NCBI GenBank assembly: GCA_003550305.1
Contig: QKYT01000031.1
Span: forward strand, 49,309-92,770
Length of the DNA stretch: 43,462 nucleotides
Reading direction: 5' to 3'
Source of the DNA: Glomus cerebriforme
Taxonomy: Eukaryota > Glomeromycota > Glomeromycetes > Glomerales > Glomeraceae
The notes beneath the pieces are model-generated. The model saw only the letters and a list, made by a program, of their open reading frames with translations, was not told where the DNA came from and did not search any database. This document shows, in pieces, positions 23,293 to 35,181 of this stretch. The number at the start of each line of letters is the position of its first letter. Positions within the stretch are counted from its first letter, which is position 1. The position numbers and the translations under genes are program-made.

Positions 23293-25450
23293 TCATTCAT
23301 CACAAAATGACCAAACTTTAACTATTCCTATATCTTCCATATGAGAATCAACTTTTGCTTCAGTTGTTGATGATGAACCTGCCCATCCTGGTGGAGGACC
23401 TATTGGCCCTTTTCTGGAAGCATTATTGTCAGTATTGCTTAGTAAATTATTTTTTATCGTAGTACCGCCACAAACACTAACAATTCTTCCTTCATCAAAT
23501 CCAACCCATTTAATTCCGAAATCATTTTTTTCATACTCCCTTACATTATTTAAAGATTCACTTAAAGTAACAATACATTCACCATATTTCTTTCTTTTTG
23601 CTGTTATCCCAACTGTTGAAAATTCAGTATCTCGATATAAATTATGATGACAACTTATATCCTTTATGTCATTATCATCATTACTTTTTCGACGTCCATT
23701 ATTTTTCACTAAATTCCATCCTAAATCCCATATCTTTATCGAATGATCCATAGAACCGGTTATTAACTTTCCATGTTCATCCAAAGCAACACTCATAACA
23801 CTTCCTGTATGTCCGTATAATGTACATTTATGTCTACACTCTAATTTCTTTCCTTGTTCTAATACGTAATAAACTTGTAAAGTATTATCACAATGTGCTG
23901 TAACTAATTGACCAGCATTATATGTAATTGTCGTAATTGGAGCAAAAGAGAATTGCTGAATATTCTCAGTGGAATTATTTTCCGAGAGAATAGGAATAAA
24001 AGATGGTAACGATGAACAATGACGTGTTGAAATCAGTCGTGTGGCTGAAAATTTTATTTCTTGAACACCAACTGTCCAACCACCACCATATAATGGAACG
24101 GAATAAGCAACTATTGCTTTCCAGGTATCTTGAGAGTCATAACTCATTGAGCCATATTGTGCAGAATCTGGTATAATGCATTCTACAGATATTTCTACTG
24201 GTGCCCAACAAACAAAACTTCTAAGTTTATGAATAAGTCTACACTCAACCTGTTCTTCATCTGAATTAAATTGGACATTACCACTTTGCTTATAATCAAT
24301 AAAATATATTGATAACTCAAAATCTTCGGTGCAAGTAACCAAAACTGGGAAATGCAATGCACATGCAATAAGTGGATTTTGCTCTGCCATGTACATCATT
24401 GACAAAGTATAGATTTCTCGGTGTTTCCATTTTCTTACAGATTTATCATTATCATTACTTGACCTTTCCATTGAATCAACTTCCCAAATGGTGAAACCTC
24501 CATTTGAATATCCAGCTACTAATTTATGTATTTCGGTGTCATTCCCTTCATTACTATCTAACTTCAAACAAGTGATAGTAATTGGGAATTTAGATTTTTT
24601 TGTAGTGATCAAATTATGCAAAATCTTACTGCGCAGAGTATCTACATGTTCATTCTGTTTTCCAGCACGCCAAAGATGTACTTCGGGTATACTATTAACG
24701 TCATTGATATTAGAAAAAGAAGCAGTTAAGATGACATGCCCAGTAAATTGAACAAGAGGGTTAGAATTAGTATTAACAGGAGGATTTGAATGAAACCGGG
24801 TAAAGTAATTAATATACGAAGGGATGTCTCGCATCTCTGGCGAATCAGTTGAAGGTGACGAAAAGGAAATGTTTTGTTTTTGATTTTTGTTCGAATTAAC
24901 ATAAGGTTTGAAATTAATCACTCGACAATTTCCTGTTTGCCAATTATGACTGACTCTATATATGTTTTTCCAATCTTCCTCATCTGCCATATTATTGCAT
25001 GTTTTATCTGGTAATATTTGAGGTTTTGGAATGCTATTAAGTTGTGATGGAATCATTTGAAGACTTTCAAGATGATAAGTAAGATTGGGACGCTTTGGAG
25101 CTTTAAAACGCGATAGGAAAAGGTTTTTCCATAACTTTTAAATGCGAATAAAATAATTTAGTAATTTTTTTTTGTCTCAAGCTGATCAGATTCAAATTAT
25201 TAAGTCTTACTTGACGATCGTTAGTCAATCTCCACCATTGCCAAGAAACTCGTGCGCATATGCTTAAATCAGCAGCTGATAAGTACCTAAAAACATGAAG
25301 GTTGAGTTCATCGGAGAAAATTTTTACAAAATCTCGTTTACTTTCTTGAACATTGTCGTTCTGAGCAACATGATTCCATTTTGTACGCTTATATATGGCC
25401 TCATTAGTACACTGCTGTGCAATATCCGAATTTGGTGTTTGGAGAGACAT
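23293..25450 (-). CDS. F-box / WD40-repeat protein (SCF substrate receptor)
   Basis: Predicted to join the SCF ubiquitin ligase through Skp1 and bring substrates by its WD40 propeller; the target is unknown. Exons 25450-25211 and 25134-23293 give 693 aa. The F-box is at about 47-90 and reads IFSDELNLHVFRYLS, then CARVSWQWWRLTNDRQ, continuing across the intron to LWKNLFLSRF. The next block, WKNIYRVSHNWQTGNCRV, is a conserved linker of this type. Most of the repeats are degenerate; the clearest is YGHTGSVMSVALDEHGKLIT followed by GSMDHSIKIWDLGW. The final WD unit ends VKVWSFCDE. Ser/Asn-rich insertions lie between blades. It resembles fission yeast Pof-type and animal FBXW proteins, but I cannot give one orthologue. 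Confidence 0.85.
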
Positions 25451-25670
25451 TTAAAAAATGATAGTTAACGAACAAAGAAATGACAGAAGGTATTTTAACT
25501 GCAGAAATTCTGACAATTCCACGTGATTTATATCTATAAAATTTAACCAATCATCAACAGGATAAGTTTTTTTTATAGCGATTGATTCAATTTTTTTTTT
25601 CCTAAATTTTTTTTTTCTCCCTTAGTCCCCGCTGTCTTTGGTTTTTTTTTAACAAAAAGAGTCAGGAACC
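25451..25670. promoter_or_regulatory. Divergent promoter between F-box gene and RPS20
   Basis: 220 bp between start codons. The RPS20 side is strongly pyrimidine-rich (about 25565-25655), with a CTTAGTCCCCGCTGTCTTT segment that may hold the transcription start, as is common in ribosomal protein genes. Confidence 0.45.
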
Positions 25671-26181
25671 ATGAGTTACGGCGCTAAGGGTAAAGATGAA
25701 TTTGTTGAAGAAGCACCTAAAGTAAAAAAAAATCTAATTTTTTATTATTAAAGTTCCCTAGAATAAATTTAATCAATCAATTCAATCAAAATTTTTAGGT
25801 GCATCGCATCCGTATTACTTTAACTTCTCGTAATGTTAAAGCTCTTGAAAAAGTTTGTTCTGATTTAATTGGAAGAGCAAAAGAAAAAAATTTGAGAGTT
25901 AAAGGACCTGTACGTCTTCCTACCAAAGTTTTGAGAATTACTACTCGTAAATCACCTTGTGGTGAAGGTAGTAAAACTTGGGATAGATATGAAATGAGAA
26001 TTCATAAACGTTTAATTGATTTACATTCTCCTAGTGAGATTGTGAAACAGATCGTACGTTAATTTATATAACCTTTTTTTTTATAAAAAAAAAAAAAAAT
26101 ACTCATAATCTTATTTTTAAATTTTAGACTTCCATCTCAATTGAACCCGGTGTTGAAGTTGAAGTTACTATTGCTTCTTAA
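25671..26181 (+). CDS. RPS20: 40S ribosomal protein S20 (uS10)
   Basis: Component of the head of the 40S subunit. Exons 25671-25721, 25799-26053 and 26128-26181 encode 119 aa, against 121 in yeast. The first exon is [17 protein letters not shown]; the core reads [20 protein letters not shown], then [20 protein letters not shown], then [18 protein letters not shown], all highly conserved uS10 blocks; the last exon is [17 protein letters not shown]. Without splicing, the second exon would run into an immediate stop after QIVR. Intron 2 contains a T9-ATA-A13 mirror tract. Confidence 0.96.
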
Positions 26182-26454
26182 ATTATCTTTAAGTAAATTA
26201 ACTCGTTTGTTTCCCAAAAATTGTGCAGTTGAAATTTGAATAAATTGGAGCATCTATTTGCTTTTTACTGATTATAATTACGAGTTGTCCATTTATTGAT
26301 AAGTACATAAAATGATGCATAAATGATTAATACGGAAATTAATTTCCATGTAATTTGAAATTATAAATAGAAAGAAGCGCATTGACAATTGAATTGTTTG
26401 ATACAAAATCTAATATATTAAGGAATTAAGGGTTGGTTAAAAAATTGAACAAAA

Positions 26455-27729
26455 TTAGCTAAGATTATTCAGCCAATCAGTTATTTCATTTGCACTACTC
26501 CCTCCACGTCGTTTCTTCGAATATATGGTGGATAGACGTTCTACGGCTAAAGCATTCAAATCAGAAATCGTTTTCATATCAAATGGGGAATTTGTTGAAG
26601 ATGAAGAAGAAGTTATAGCGCTAATAGGCAAATTTAAAAGACGGGATGTACACTATAAAACGAAATAAATTAAGAAATCTATAAGATCTTATTGAAAATT
26701 TGACATGGAAAAATTATATAAATACCAATTTAATTCCACATAATGCTCTAACATTATCTTCGCATAGTTCCACTACACGACAAAATTCTTTTAGGGACAT
26801 AGTGATATTATCACTAGTATATAAAATTTCTGCATATTTAAGATGATAAAAGTGATTTTGTGGTTGAAGTAAGATAAGTTCTTCAAGACAAAATCCTGCC
26901 TGTTGATATCTAAAAAAAAATATTAATAATAAATTAAAATATACTTATAATTATCCTTAGTTTATTTACTTACAAATGAAAATTTAAATATAAAGCCGAT
27001 AATTCAAGCCATGATTCGGAATCACTATAAAATGCGTCAAGATATCTCGTTAAAGCCTCAATTGCTTGCTGATCCTGCCCCTTGGCTTTAAATACTGCAA
27101 TTCGACGCTTTATCGCTGCCTGAATTAAAAAGAAAAAAAAAAGGTATAATAAATAAGCAACAAAATTTATTTAACAAATTATCTACTTAAATTATGCCCG
27201 TTACGTACAATATTTGCATCATCATCTTTTAAAATATCTTCGTACAAAGCCAAAGCAGCATCCAATTTATCTTCAGCTTCTAATTTCATTCCCTTCAAGA
27301 TCTTTACGCGAGGCGATTCTGGAAATCGTTTATCTAAATTCTCAAGACATTTCTTTGATTTTTAATAAGAAAATATTTAATTTTTGTTCATACTAGTTAA
27401 ATTTGATCTAATTATTTCACGAAGGTAAACACGATCACATACAATGGCTAATTGATCGTTCCCTAAGTCAAGTGCAGCGATGAATATCTGTTCATATACT
27501 GCCCAAACTAATTAATAAATCATTCGATTAACTGTAATAATATTATATAAGAATATATTATAAAGCTATCAACGAAATTTAACGAACCTTCATCACCAAG
27601 TTTACCAGCATAACCTTGGTGAATTAAATTTTCACCTAATGTAACAACAAGATCGGACTTTCTCTCTCCACTCTTGCGTAACTCATGGAGGGTCGTAACT
27701 GCCGATTTATAGTCAAAAGATACCATCAT
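26455..27729 (-). CDS. EMC2: ER membrane protein complex subunit 2 (TPR protein)
   Basis: EMC2 is the cytosolic TPR scaffold of the ER membrane complex, which inserts tail-anchored and multipass proteins. Exons: 27729-27588, 27507-27443, 27352-27209, 27119-26974, 26909-26726 and 26652-26455 (879 nt, 292 aa; human 297). The identifying blocks are LGDEVWAVYEQIFIAALDLG, KCLENLDKRFPESPRVKILK, IAVFKAKGQDQQAIEALTRY, and CLEELILLQPQNHFYHLKYA. The second donor (GTATGT at 27442) was chosen because it alone joins the protein in frame to KCLENL. The start could also be the second of two adjacent ATGs (27726). The C-terminal tail after about residue 227 is Ser-rich and less conserved. Confidence 0.92.
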
Positions 27730-28096
27730 AAAATTATTTTTAAGATAAGTATTGAATTGATAGGTAAAGTATCGTTAATTAGAGAATTGTACAAAAATCT
27801 TGGTTAAACTAAAAAGGAAAATGGCGGGATGATGAATCAACTTCTTAATCTAAATTCGGTCAATCTAATAAAATATTAATAATGAAAAACTAAAAAAGAT
27901 CTTTCATTTTTATTTGATTATAATTTGTCGTGAAACTAACACATGCAGGGAAAACTGATAACTGATGAATCTTTACACGTTGTTTAGGTTATCGATTTTA
28001 TGTTATCAGATGGAATTTACCGTCAACTATCTAACTTATATTCTATCATTTTTCACTGAAAAAAATTTATAGCTTATAGATACATTATCATTAGAA
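27730..28096. promoter_or_regulatory. Divergent promoter between EMC2 and mitoferrin gene
   Basis: 367 bp between start codons; AT-rich, with no clear motif. No other gene fits. Confidence 0.4.
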
Positions 28097-29275
28097 ATGT
28101 CGGAAATAGAACATGATTATGAAGCTTTACCTGAAAATTCTTCTTTGACTGCAAACCTGATCGCTGGTGCTTTAGCTGGTATAGGTGAGCATGCGATCAT
28201 GTATCCTGTGGATAGTGTAAAGGTATGTTCCATTTCGACCATTCCAATTTAAATCTTTTTTTTTTTTTTGTTATTTCAGAGAATATGTATGTATTCTTAT
28301 AATTTATTTATAGCATTTATTTTGCACATATGACATAGACTAGAATGCAAATCTTGAATCCAACACCACAGGCAGTATATACGGGTGTTGCAAATGCATT
28401 TTCCCGTATTTCCTCAACGGAAGGCGTTCGCACCTTATGGCGTGGAGTTAATTCTGTGGTTTTGGGTGCAGGTCCAGCACATGCCTTATATTTCGGGACA
28501 TATGAATTTTGTAAGGATCTATTTGGAGGGAATGCAACAAAAGGACATCACCCATTTGCGACAGGTATTTTCTTTCAGGATCTTTATTTAACTATTAACT
28601 CACAATTTAACAAATATATAATTTCTAGGAGCAGCAGGAGCATGTGCAACAATAGCGAGTGATGCATTAATGAATCCATTTGATGGCAAGTTTTATGAAT
28701 TCTCTTTTGAATTTTTTTTATCATCAGACGTTTTAAAATAAAATGTTTTTTTTTTTACAGTTGTCAAACAACGAATGCAAGTCCATGGGTCAACGTATCG
28801 TAGTGTAGCTGAATGTGCCCGCACAGTATATACAAGAGAAGGGTTGATAGCTTTCTACGTATCTTATCCTACAACACTTACAATGACCATTCCTTTTCAA
28901 ATGTTTCAATTTAGCTCTTATGAATATTTTCGTAAGGTGTTAAACCCGAAGGGACAATACGACCCAAAGACTCATGTTATAGCTGGTGGTCTTGCAGGTG
29001 CAATGGCCGCCGCTGCAACAACCCCTTTGGATGTTGCTAAAACCTTATTACAGACACGGGGAAACGCTACAGATCCTCATGTTCGAAACTGTAGAGGTCT
29101 TTTGGAGGCCTTTCGAATCATTTACGATCAGAATGGGTTAAAAGGTTTCTTTAGGGGGTTGAGACCAAGAGTATTATCTCATATGCCATCAACTGCTATT
29201 TGTTGGTCGGTGTATGAATACATTAAGTGGTTAATTAGTTCACATGATCGAAATAAAATACCTATAACCACTTGA
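28097..29275 (+). CDS. Mitoferrin, mitochondrial iron carrier (Mrs3/Mrs4 family)
   Basis: Imports ferrous iron across the inner mitochondrial membrane for heme and Fe-S synthesis. Exons 28097-28222, 28339-28564, 28629-28685 and 28761-29275 give 307 aa, the usual length. The three carrier signatures are YPVDSVKTRMQ, NPFDVVKQRMQ and [11 protein letters not shown]. Mitoferrin identity comes from [14 protein letters not shown], the Met-Asn pair in SDALMNPFD (a residue pair linked to iron transport in this family), and [16 protein letters not shown]. The third intron starts with GCAAGT rather than GT: the exon ends GAT-G at 28685, and only this GC donor restores FDVVKQ. All other boundaries are GT-AG. 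Confidence 0.94.
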
Positions 29276-29633
29276 AGAAAAGTTAGGCAGTAGAGGAACG
29301 GGAAAGGACATTCATTAATTATACATATTTCATTCATATTTTATTTTGATCGATGGAAGACTAACATAACTTTGTGTTTTTAAAAAAAAGATAATTATTA
29401 ATTCTCGTTTGAAATTATTTTATTATTTCTTGTTTTTTTTTAATTTTTTAATTTTGAAAGAACGTTTATTTAACACATTTTTTTATAAATAAAAAAAATT
29501 GTTTATAATTACGAATGATCTGCGATTATATTGCTATGTATGTAGCGATCTACTATTTATTTTTTTTGTTATCAGATTTTTTTTTTTCAAACCGCAATTT
29601 AAGATCTGATATGAATTTTCTTCTTTGACTGCC
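29276..29633. other. Intergenic, mitoferrin 3' flank and RPAC2 promoter
   Basis: 358 bp, AT-rich, with several T or A runs; no gene or repeat seen. A T10 run precedes the RPAC2 start region. An out-of-frame ATG at 29611 lies 23 bp before the chosen start. Confidence 0.45.
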
Positions 29634-30343
29634 ATGGACTACTCAGATAATGCAGACAATAATAACAATAACGAGAATCCAGACGAAAACGATTCTGATC
29701 TTGAAGTTAGCGACATTTTGAACTTTGTAAATATCAGTTTATACATTTACAGTATACTGTGTTGATTTCAATCTTTAAACTGTTTTTATTTTCACTATTA
29801 CATAAGCACACTGAAAAAGGGACTGTAATTGACCCTCAAAGTATGACTTTTAGCATTTCTGGCGAAGAACATACCTTAGGAAATGCTTTAAGATATATGA
29901 TCATGCAAAAGTGAGTGTTTATGTTAGATTGTATTTATACGGATTTTGTTATAACTAATCCGCTATTTTATTATTATAAAAAGTCCTGAAGTAGAATACT
30001 GTGGTTATTCAATCCCACACCCATCAGAGGATAAGCTTAATATAAGAATTCAAACAACAGGTAAATATCATCATCTCTTTATAATTTATTTAGTGTTGCG
30101 AGCGAGCCCAATTTTGATCTACAAAAGTGTTGACAAATTAGGATTCAGCGAAATGTGAAAGTAGTTCTCCCGAACATTACTATAATTATAATCATCTCAT
30201 GATTTTTCTATTCATTAGAGAATACAACGGCAATAAATGCAATGCGTAAAGGACTCGAAGATTTAAAATCATTATGTGCTAAAATAACTGAAACATTTTG
30301 TGAAGCTAATAATAAATTTGATGAGAAAAACAGTATTTCTTAA
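29634..30343 (+). CDS. RPC19: RNA polymerase I and III subunit RPAC2 (AC19)
   Basis: Shared assembly subunit of Pol I and Pol III, pairing with AC40 like the alpha dimer of bacterial polymerase. Exons 29634-29726, 29807-29910, 29984-30060 and 30219-30343 encode 132 aa. The N-terminal tail is acidic, Asn/Asp-rich. The alpha-like fold carries the family blocks [20 protein letters not shown] and [20 protein letters not shown], then [20 protein letters not shown]. Length and order fit yeast Rpc19 (142 aa). Confidence 0.93.
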
Positions 30344-30640
30344 TATTAATTTTGTCATACTATTCAGGAGAAATCTTTGTATATAATATAAAATTATTTC
30401 TTTAATCATACTGATTTACAAAAATTCGGTAAATTACAAAATTCGGGGGAATAGCTATTAATATCTGATATTATATGTGTATATATTAAACCACGCGTTT
30501 ACCTGCTGACCGAAATAAATCTAACTTATAAATACCACTATTTTTGGAAACATGCAGTATATTTTGATAAGGGGTAAAGACTAAGGACAGAAAAAAATCC
30601 CCCTTTTTTTATCTTTCGTTTCTTTCGTTCTTTAGAAATC
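30344..30640. promoter_or_regulatory. Spacer and promoter of the ORT1-like carrier gene
   Basis: 297 bp in tandem orientation between RPAC2 and the carrier gene. A pyrimidine-rich block (CCCCCTTTTTTTATCTTTCG, near 30600) lies just before the ATG, as seen for other genes in this window. Confidence 0.4.
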
Positions 30641-31874
30641 ATGGAATTAGCTTCAGAGAAAGCAATTACAATAAATACGTCAAAAAATTCAAAAAATTTC
30701 TCTAAAACAGATCAAGGAATAAAAAATGTGATATTTGGTTCAGTAAGTTTAACCTTTATGATTCCTTTCACGTAATTCTTTGTCTCTCTCATCCTTGCGT
30801 TATTTATGTGCAGATTGCTGGTATGTCTGGTAAATTAGTAGAATATCCATTTGATACAGTTAAAACACGATTACAATCACAACCATCAGATCATAAATTA
30901 TTTAAAGGACCATTAGATTGTTTTCGTCAAACATTAGCGCATGAAGGATTTTTTGGACTTTACCGGGTAAATATTTAAACATTTCTTCTTACTTTCCTTA
31001 TTATCTTCCTGAATTCTCTTCCTAAATGACTCTCTGGGATGACAATTAGGGGATGTCACCACCAATGGTAGGAGCAATCTTAGAAAATGCCAGCCTGTTC
31101 TTAGTATATAATCATATTCAAACAATGATAGGAGAATTCACAACGCAAAATTATAATAATTTACAACATAAATCACCACCCACAATGACAATAATATGTT
31201 TAGCAGGAGCATTGTCGGGTACTTCGGCTAGTTTCTTTTTAACACCTATTGAATTAATTAAATGTAAATTACAAGTACAAGAAACATTCACTTATGGAAG
31301 CGGAGAGAATATTGTTGGTAATAATTTAGGCGGGAGTATTAATTCACGTTATAGTGGACCATTGGACGTTATAAAACGTACATTAAAAATTCATGGTATC
31401 GGTGGATTTTATCGTGGACATTCAGGTACAGTTGTAAGAGAAACAGCAGGAACTGCTGCATGGTTTGGTACATATGAATTCATTTCACGTTTATTTGTAT
31501 CAAATCGAATTTCTTTAAAGGAGGATAAATCCTCTCTCAAGAAGAGCCATAATATAACCAAAGATGATCTGTCAGCAGCAGAATTAATGAGCGCGGGGGC
31601 ATGTGCAGGCATGACATATAATTTATTAATGTTTCCTGTAGATTCAATAAAAAGTCGGATGCAAACGGATGAAGAAGTAATGATTGCAACAAGAAAAAAA
31701 GTAATAAAAAGGGGATTTTGGCAAATAAGCAGAGAATTATATAAAAGTGATGGTATTAGTGGATTTTATAGAGGTTGTGGTATTACTGTTGCCAGAGCAG
31801 CTCCTAGTAGTGCCATCATATTTATGACTTATGTAAGTAACTTTCGGAAAAACATTTTAAAAGAGGAAGAATAA
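30641..31874 (+). CDS. Mitochondrial carrier, ornithine/basic amino acid type (ORT1-like)
   Basis: An inner-membrane exchanger of the SLC25 family. Exons 30641-30742, 30814-30966 and 31050-31874 give 359 aa. The three signatures are [22 protein letters not shown] and [11 protein letters not shown]. The ornithine/carnitine group is suggested by [52 protein letters not shown], and [15 protein letters not shown], where the Glu and Arg sit at expected substrate-contact positions. An insert of about 30 residues ([20 protein letters not shown]) before the third repeat makes it longer than the typical 300. If it carries ornithine, it links mitochondrial ornithine to cytosolic arginine synthesis; substrate is inference. 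Confidence 0.85.
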
Positions 31875-32080
31875 GTGTATAATATGTACTAACTAGTTGT
31901 TTTATGTATTTTAGGAACTTTTGGCCAGACATTTTTCATAACATTCTTATTACAACTAAAATAAACTTTAGCATAATCAATGTATCACAGTGTCAAAGTC
32001 ATTGTTGAAAAAGCTGCTTAATAATTATAATTTTAGCCAAAATCAATAGCTTTATATTATCACATGATTTACAGTTAATA
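31875..32080. other. 3' flank of the carrier gene
   Basis: AT-rich sequence between the last gene of the island and the first mobile element. No feature seen. Confidence 0.4.
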
Positions 32081-32453
32081 CAGTCGTCCCACCTCCTTTA
32101 TAGTCACAAAAAAAAAAAATCCTTTTTTATAATTACCAGCCAATTATATTAGTATAATACGAAAGTAAAAAAATCATGAATTTATACCTTAAATCAAGTA
32201 GTATATTAACGCGTTAAACTATTTATTAATGTAATACAAAATTTATTTAAAAAAAAATTGTAATTTAGCATTATTAATATTTTTATATCTTTTATTACAA
32301 AAAAAATTTTAGATATATTTTAATTTATAATCACATCAATTTTAAATTTCATATATGGGTGATTATAAACTAAAGATCTTGCTATAAGTACACTCCTTTA
32401 TAGTTATAGCATTTACTGGTTCTGAGAGGTGTAATTATAAGGGAGGTTGACTG
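32081..32453. mobile_element. Non-autonomous DNA transposon (MITE), TA target, Tc1/mariner/pogo-like
   Basis: 373 bp bounded by imperfect inverted repeats beginning CAGTCGTCCCACCTCCTTTA on the left and, read inward from the right, CAGTCAACCTCCCTTATAAT. A TA dinucleotide lies on both sides (32079-32080 and 32454-32455). No coding capacity. The CAGT start plus TA duplication is the hallmark of the Tc1/mariner superfamily; the CC-rich terminus looks more like pogo-type ends. Confidence 0.75.
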
Positions 32454-32455
32454 TA

Positions 32456-33092
32456 ATAGTAACAATTCAGAATTATTTTTGCCAATAATCATTGTGACAT
32501 CATGCTTAACTAATAAATTTTCTGACTATTTGTAATAAATTTTCTAACTTTCAAAAAAGTGAATTTATAATCTTTTACAAAATATTTTAAGTTTTTTTTT
32601 TCATTTAATATTTATTACTGCCACTCAGGCTCTCTGGTATTTCCTTATATATACTTTATTACTAGCATTACAATAGTAAATTAATAGCATTATCAAATGG
32701 TATGTGACTTTATAATATCTCAGATATTGTAGATTTTACTACCACTATTTCCTTCTACTTTTCTTCCTTTTCCTTCTTTATAATGCAAAAAATTACATTT
32801 ATATATGAGTTTAAGTACAAAACAAAAGAAAGATCTTAACAGTTTCTTCTTATTAAATGTTTTTAACATAAACTTATCTCAGATATTGGAAGTAGTATCA
32901 ACTTCAAGAAATCTAGCTTGTGAACTATACTGAAATAAACAAGTTACAACTGAAAACAGAAGTTGTAGTTGTCCATAAGAATTAACTATATTGATTTGCA
33001 TATAATTTTATTAAATATATTCTTAAATTCAATAATATAAGACTTTTAGTTCTCTCATAAGATAGCTTCTCCAATAATAAAACTAAATTCTG
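32456..33092. other. AT-rich DNA without a gene
   Basis: No coding region, RNA gene or clear repeat boundary seen. The AT-rich composition matches the rest of the right-hand block. Confidence 0.4.
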
Positions 33093-33781
33093 AATGTCTT
33101 CATAAAATACGTGATTAAGATTAAGATTAAGATTAGTAGTTAATCTGACTTCACAAAAAACGTGATTGAGATTAAGCTTAATCTTAAGCTAATCATGATT
33201 GAAATTTCATATAAATTTTCAATCTTACTCATTAAGTAAAATTAGAAATAAAAAACCAAGTAAATCACTAGGCAGATCAAAATTACAAAGTTTAGCATGT
33301 TATTCTAAAAGAAAATTATGCATAAATGTACATAAGTATGCATGTATTTATAATAGAAAAATTTTAATTAGATTTTTACTTATAAAGAAATGCATTAGTA
33401 TGCATTTTGTATTACCTTAAACCCAAAAAAAAGAGGACATCTAAAGCGAAGCAGAATTATGTAATCATAATGCATATCTGTTACCTCAACATCACACCTT
33501 TATTTTCCATTTTTCCTAAGTATTCTAGAAACTTATAATTTTTTTGATAGGTGAAATTCTATTTATCACCTGTTATTTGTCATATGCATAATTTCTTAAT
33601 GCCATAATTCTGGCCAAAAATTTTACAAAAATCATGTGATTCTATTCCGCTTTAAATATATCCCAAAAAAAGTAAAAAATTTTTATTTAATACAGTACAT
33701 TAGTTACCTTTATACTTGACTAATAGTTTATAGTAACAATCAACCAACTTCAAATTCCTAAAAAAAAAATTTTACTAAATA

Positions 33782-33857
33782 TTTTAAAAAGTTAACCAAT
33801 AATTTTTAAAGTACATAACCTAAACTTTAAGAATTATTGGTTAGTTTTTTTTTAAAA
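33782..33857. repeat. Hairpin-forming inverted repeat
   Basis: Arms of about 30 bp: the left has AGTTAACCAATAATTTTTAA (33790-33809) and the right has GAATTATTGGTTAGTTTTTT (33831-33850), with a short loop. It lies inside the larger inverted-repeat element and may be a nested foldback MITE. Confidence 0.65.
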
Positions 33858-34129
33858 ATAAATATTGGTTGAGTTTTAGCATTTTGAAAATTGGCAATTT
33901 AATTATGCCATCTAAATTTGAGATTAAGTAATTTTTGTGTAATAAATTTTAAATTAAAGTAGCATAATATAATGTGTAGATCATAATTATTTTTATACTT
34001 AAAAATCCTTTTTTTTTCAAATATATCACGAAAAAATATAAATCGTATTGTATACAATTTATGACGAAATTAAATAAATTTCTATTATAAAATATTAAAT
34101 TATATGCTTAATTATAATTAGCTCTTGTT

Positions 34130-34530
34130 GGATTGGTACTAGCATCCGATCCCTTTAAATTTATTTATGTTTCATACTAGTTTGAAGATCTATAGAGATT
34201 GAGGGAAGATTCAGATGAACTGAACGAAGGGTATTCCATTGACAAGAAGATACGGAAAAACTGGTTGAAGATTTTATTTTGATGTCTGGCACTGGGATAT
34301 GGGGTAGATTTAGAGCATTTCTTATCTAAAGAGGTTCGGCAACATGACCTCACTCTGAGAACCTATATAGCGTAAGTGCAATAAGTTGGGCATTTCTACT
34401 TTTATAGTGTGAGGGCTTATCTCTGCAAAGCTACTTTTTGTTAATTTATGTATGATGCGGTAAAATGTGCTTAATTATCTTAATAAATGCAATTGCTTAG
34501 TTAGCTTGTCTTCAAAAAAAAAAAAAAAAA
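34130..34530 (+). mobile_element. Retroposed sequence with poly(A) tail and target duplication
   Basis: About 400 bp of visibly less AT-rich sequence ends in AATAAATGC (near 34482) and a 17-A tail (34514-34530). It is flanked by ATTATAATTAGCTCTTGTT at 34111-34129 and the same 19-mer with one mismatch at 34531-34549. Poly(A), a poly(A) signal about 30 bp upstream and a long direct repeat are the marks of LINE-driven retroposition. A short open frame (DSDELNEGYSIDKKIRKNW) lies inside, so it may be the 3' end of a host mRNA, or a SINE. Confidence 0.8.
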
Positions 34531-34982
34531 ATTATGATTAGCTCTTGTTAGTATCATATGATGATTACATAATTTTAAAAATTGAGACTTTCTCTTTTTT
34601 TTGTAAATCGATTTTTTTTAATAAATAAAATGCAATTTTTTTATTTGATTAAAATCTAATCATTGGATCATAAGTTATTTAAATTTTTCTAAAAGTTGAG
34701 TATAGAGATAATGCACTGTATTACATAAAATTTTGGCCTGAATTAGTATTTGGCTAACATTAATATAATCTTAATCTGATTTTTGTGAATTAAAATTGAA
34801 ATGCTAATCTTAATCTTAAGCTGATTATAATCTCAATCCTAATCAAATCCCAATCATGCATTTTATAAAGACATTCTCTGTCAGAATATCTTTACTATTA
34901 ATATTATCTTTATTTGTCAAATATAAGAAAAATAGTCAGCAAGATTTGTTCAGAGTTTATTTATTTATTTTTTATTTATTTA

Positions 34983-35181
34983 TTTATTTTTTTTTTTTTT
35001 GACAAGTTAATCGCATTTATTATAATTATTGAAGTTCTAAAAAGAATACATAATTACGAGAGATAAATCACGAATATACCCTCTGAATCAGAAAAGCATA
35101 ACTTGTCGCATGAAGAAAAGATTCAAGAAGAGAGTCTTGTTACCAAGGATGAATCTTCCATCATAATCTAGACTTCCCGAC
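34983..35181 (-). mobile_element. Second retroposed sequence, opposite orientation
   Basis: On the minus strand the insert ends AATAAATGCGATTAACTTGTC followed by poly(A), which shows as a T run at 34988-35000. An exact 17-bp direct repeat, TATTTTTTATTTATTTA, flanks it at 34966-34982 and 35182-35198, though this sequence is low in complexity. Its tail (AATAAATGC-ATT...CTTGTC) resembles that of the copy at 34130-34530, while the bodies differ. Confidence 0.65.

Larger units (their letters stand above)
33093..34878. mobile_element. Inverted-repeat-bounded element or composite, carrying a later insertion
   Basis: A 50-60 bp arm at 33093-33148 (GAATGTCTTCATAAAATACG, then runs of GATTAA) is mirrored at 34826-34878 (CATGCATTTTATAAAGACATTC on that strand, with matching TCAATCCTAATC). 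The enclosed 1.7 kb has no gene. It contains a strong hairpin (33782-33857) and a poly(A) retroposed insert (34130-34530), so the original unit would have been about 1.35 kb. Element class unknown; no target duplication could be fixed. Confidence 0.5.

Noticed and set aside
27394..27442. Longer second EMC2 exon reading CDRVYLREIIRSNLT
   Set aside because: It cannot be joined in frame to the conserved KCLENLDKRF block; the GTATGT donor at 27442 can.
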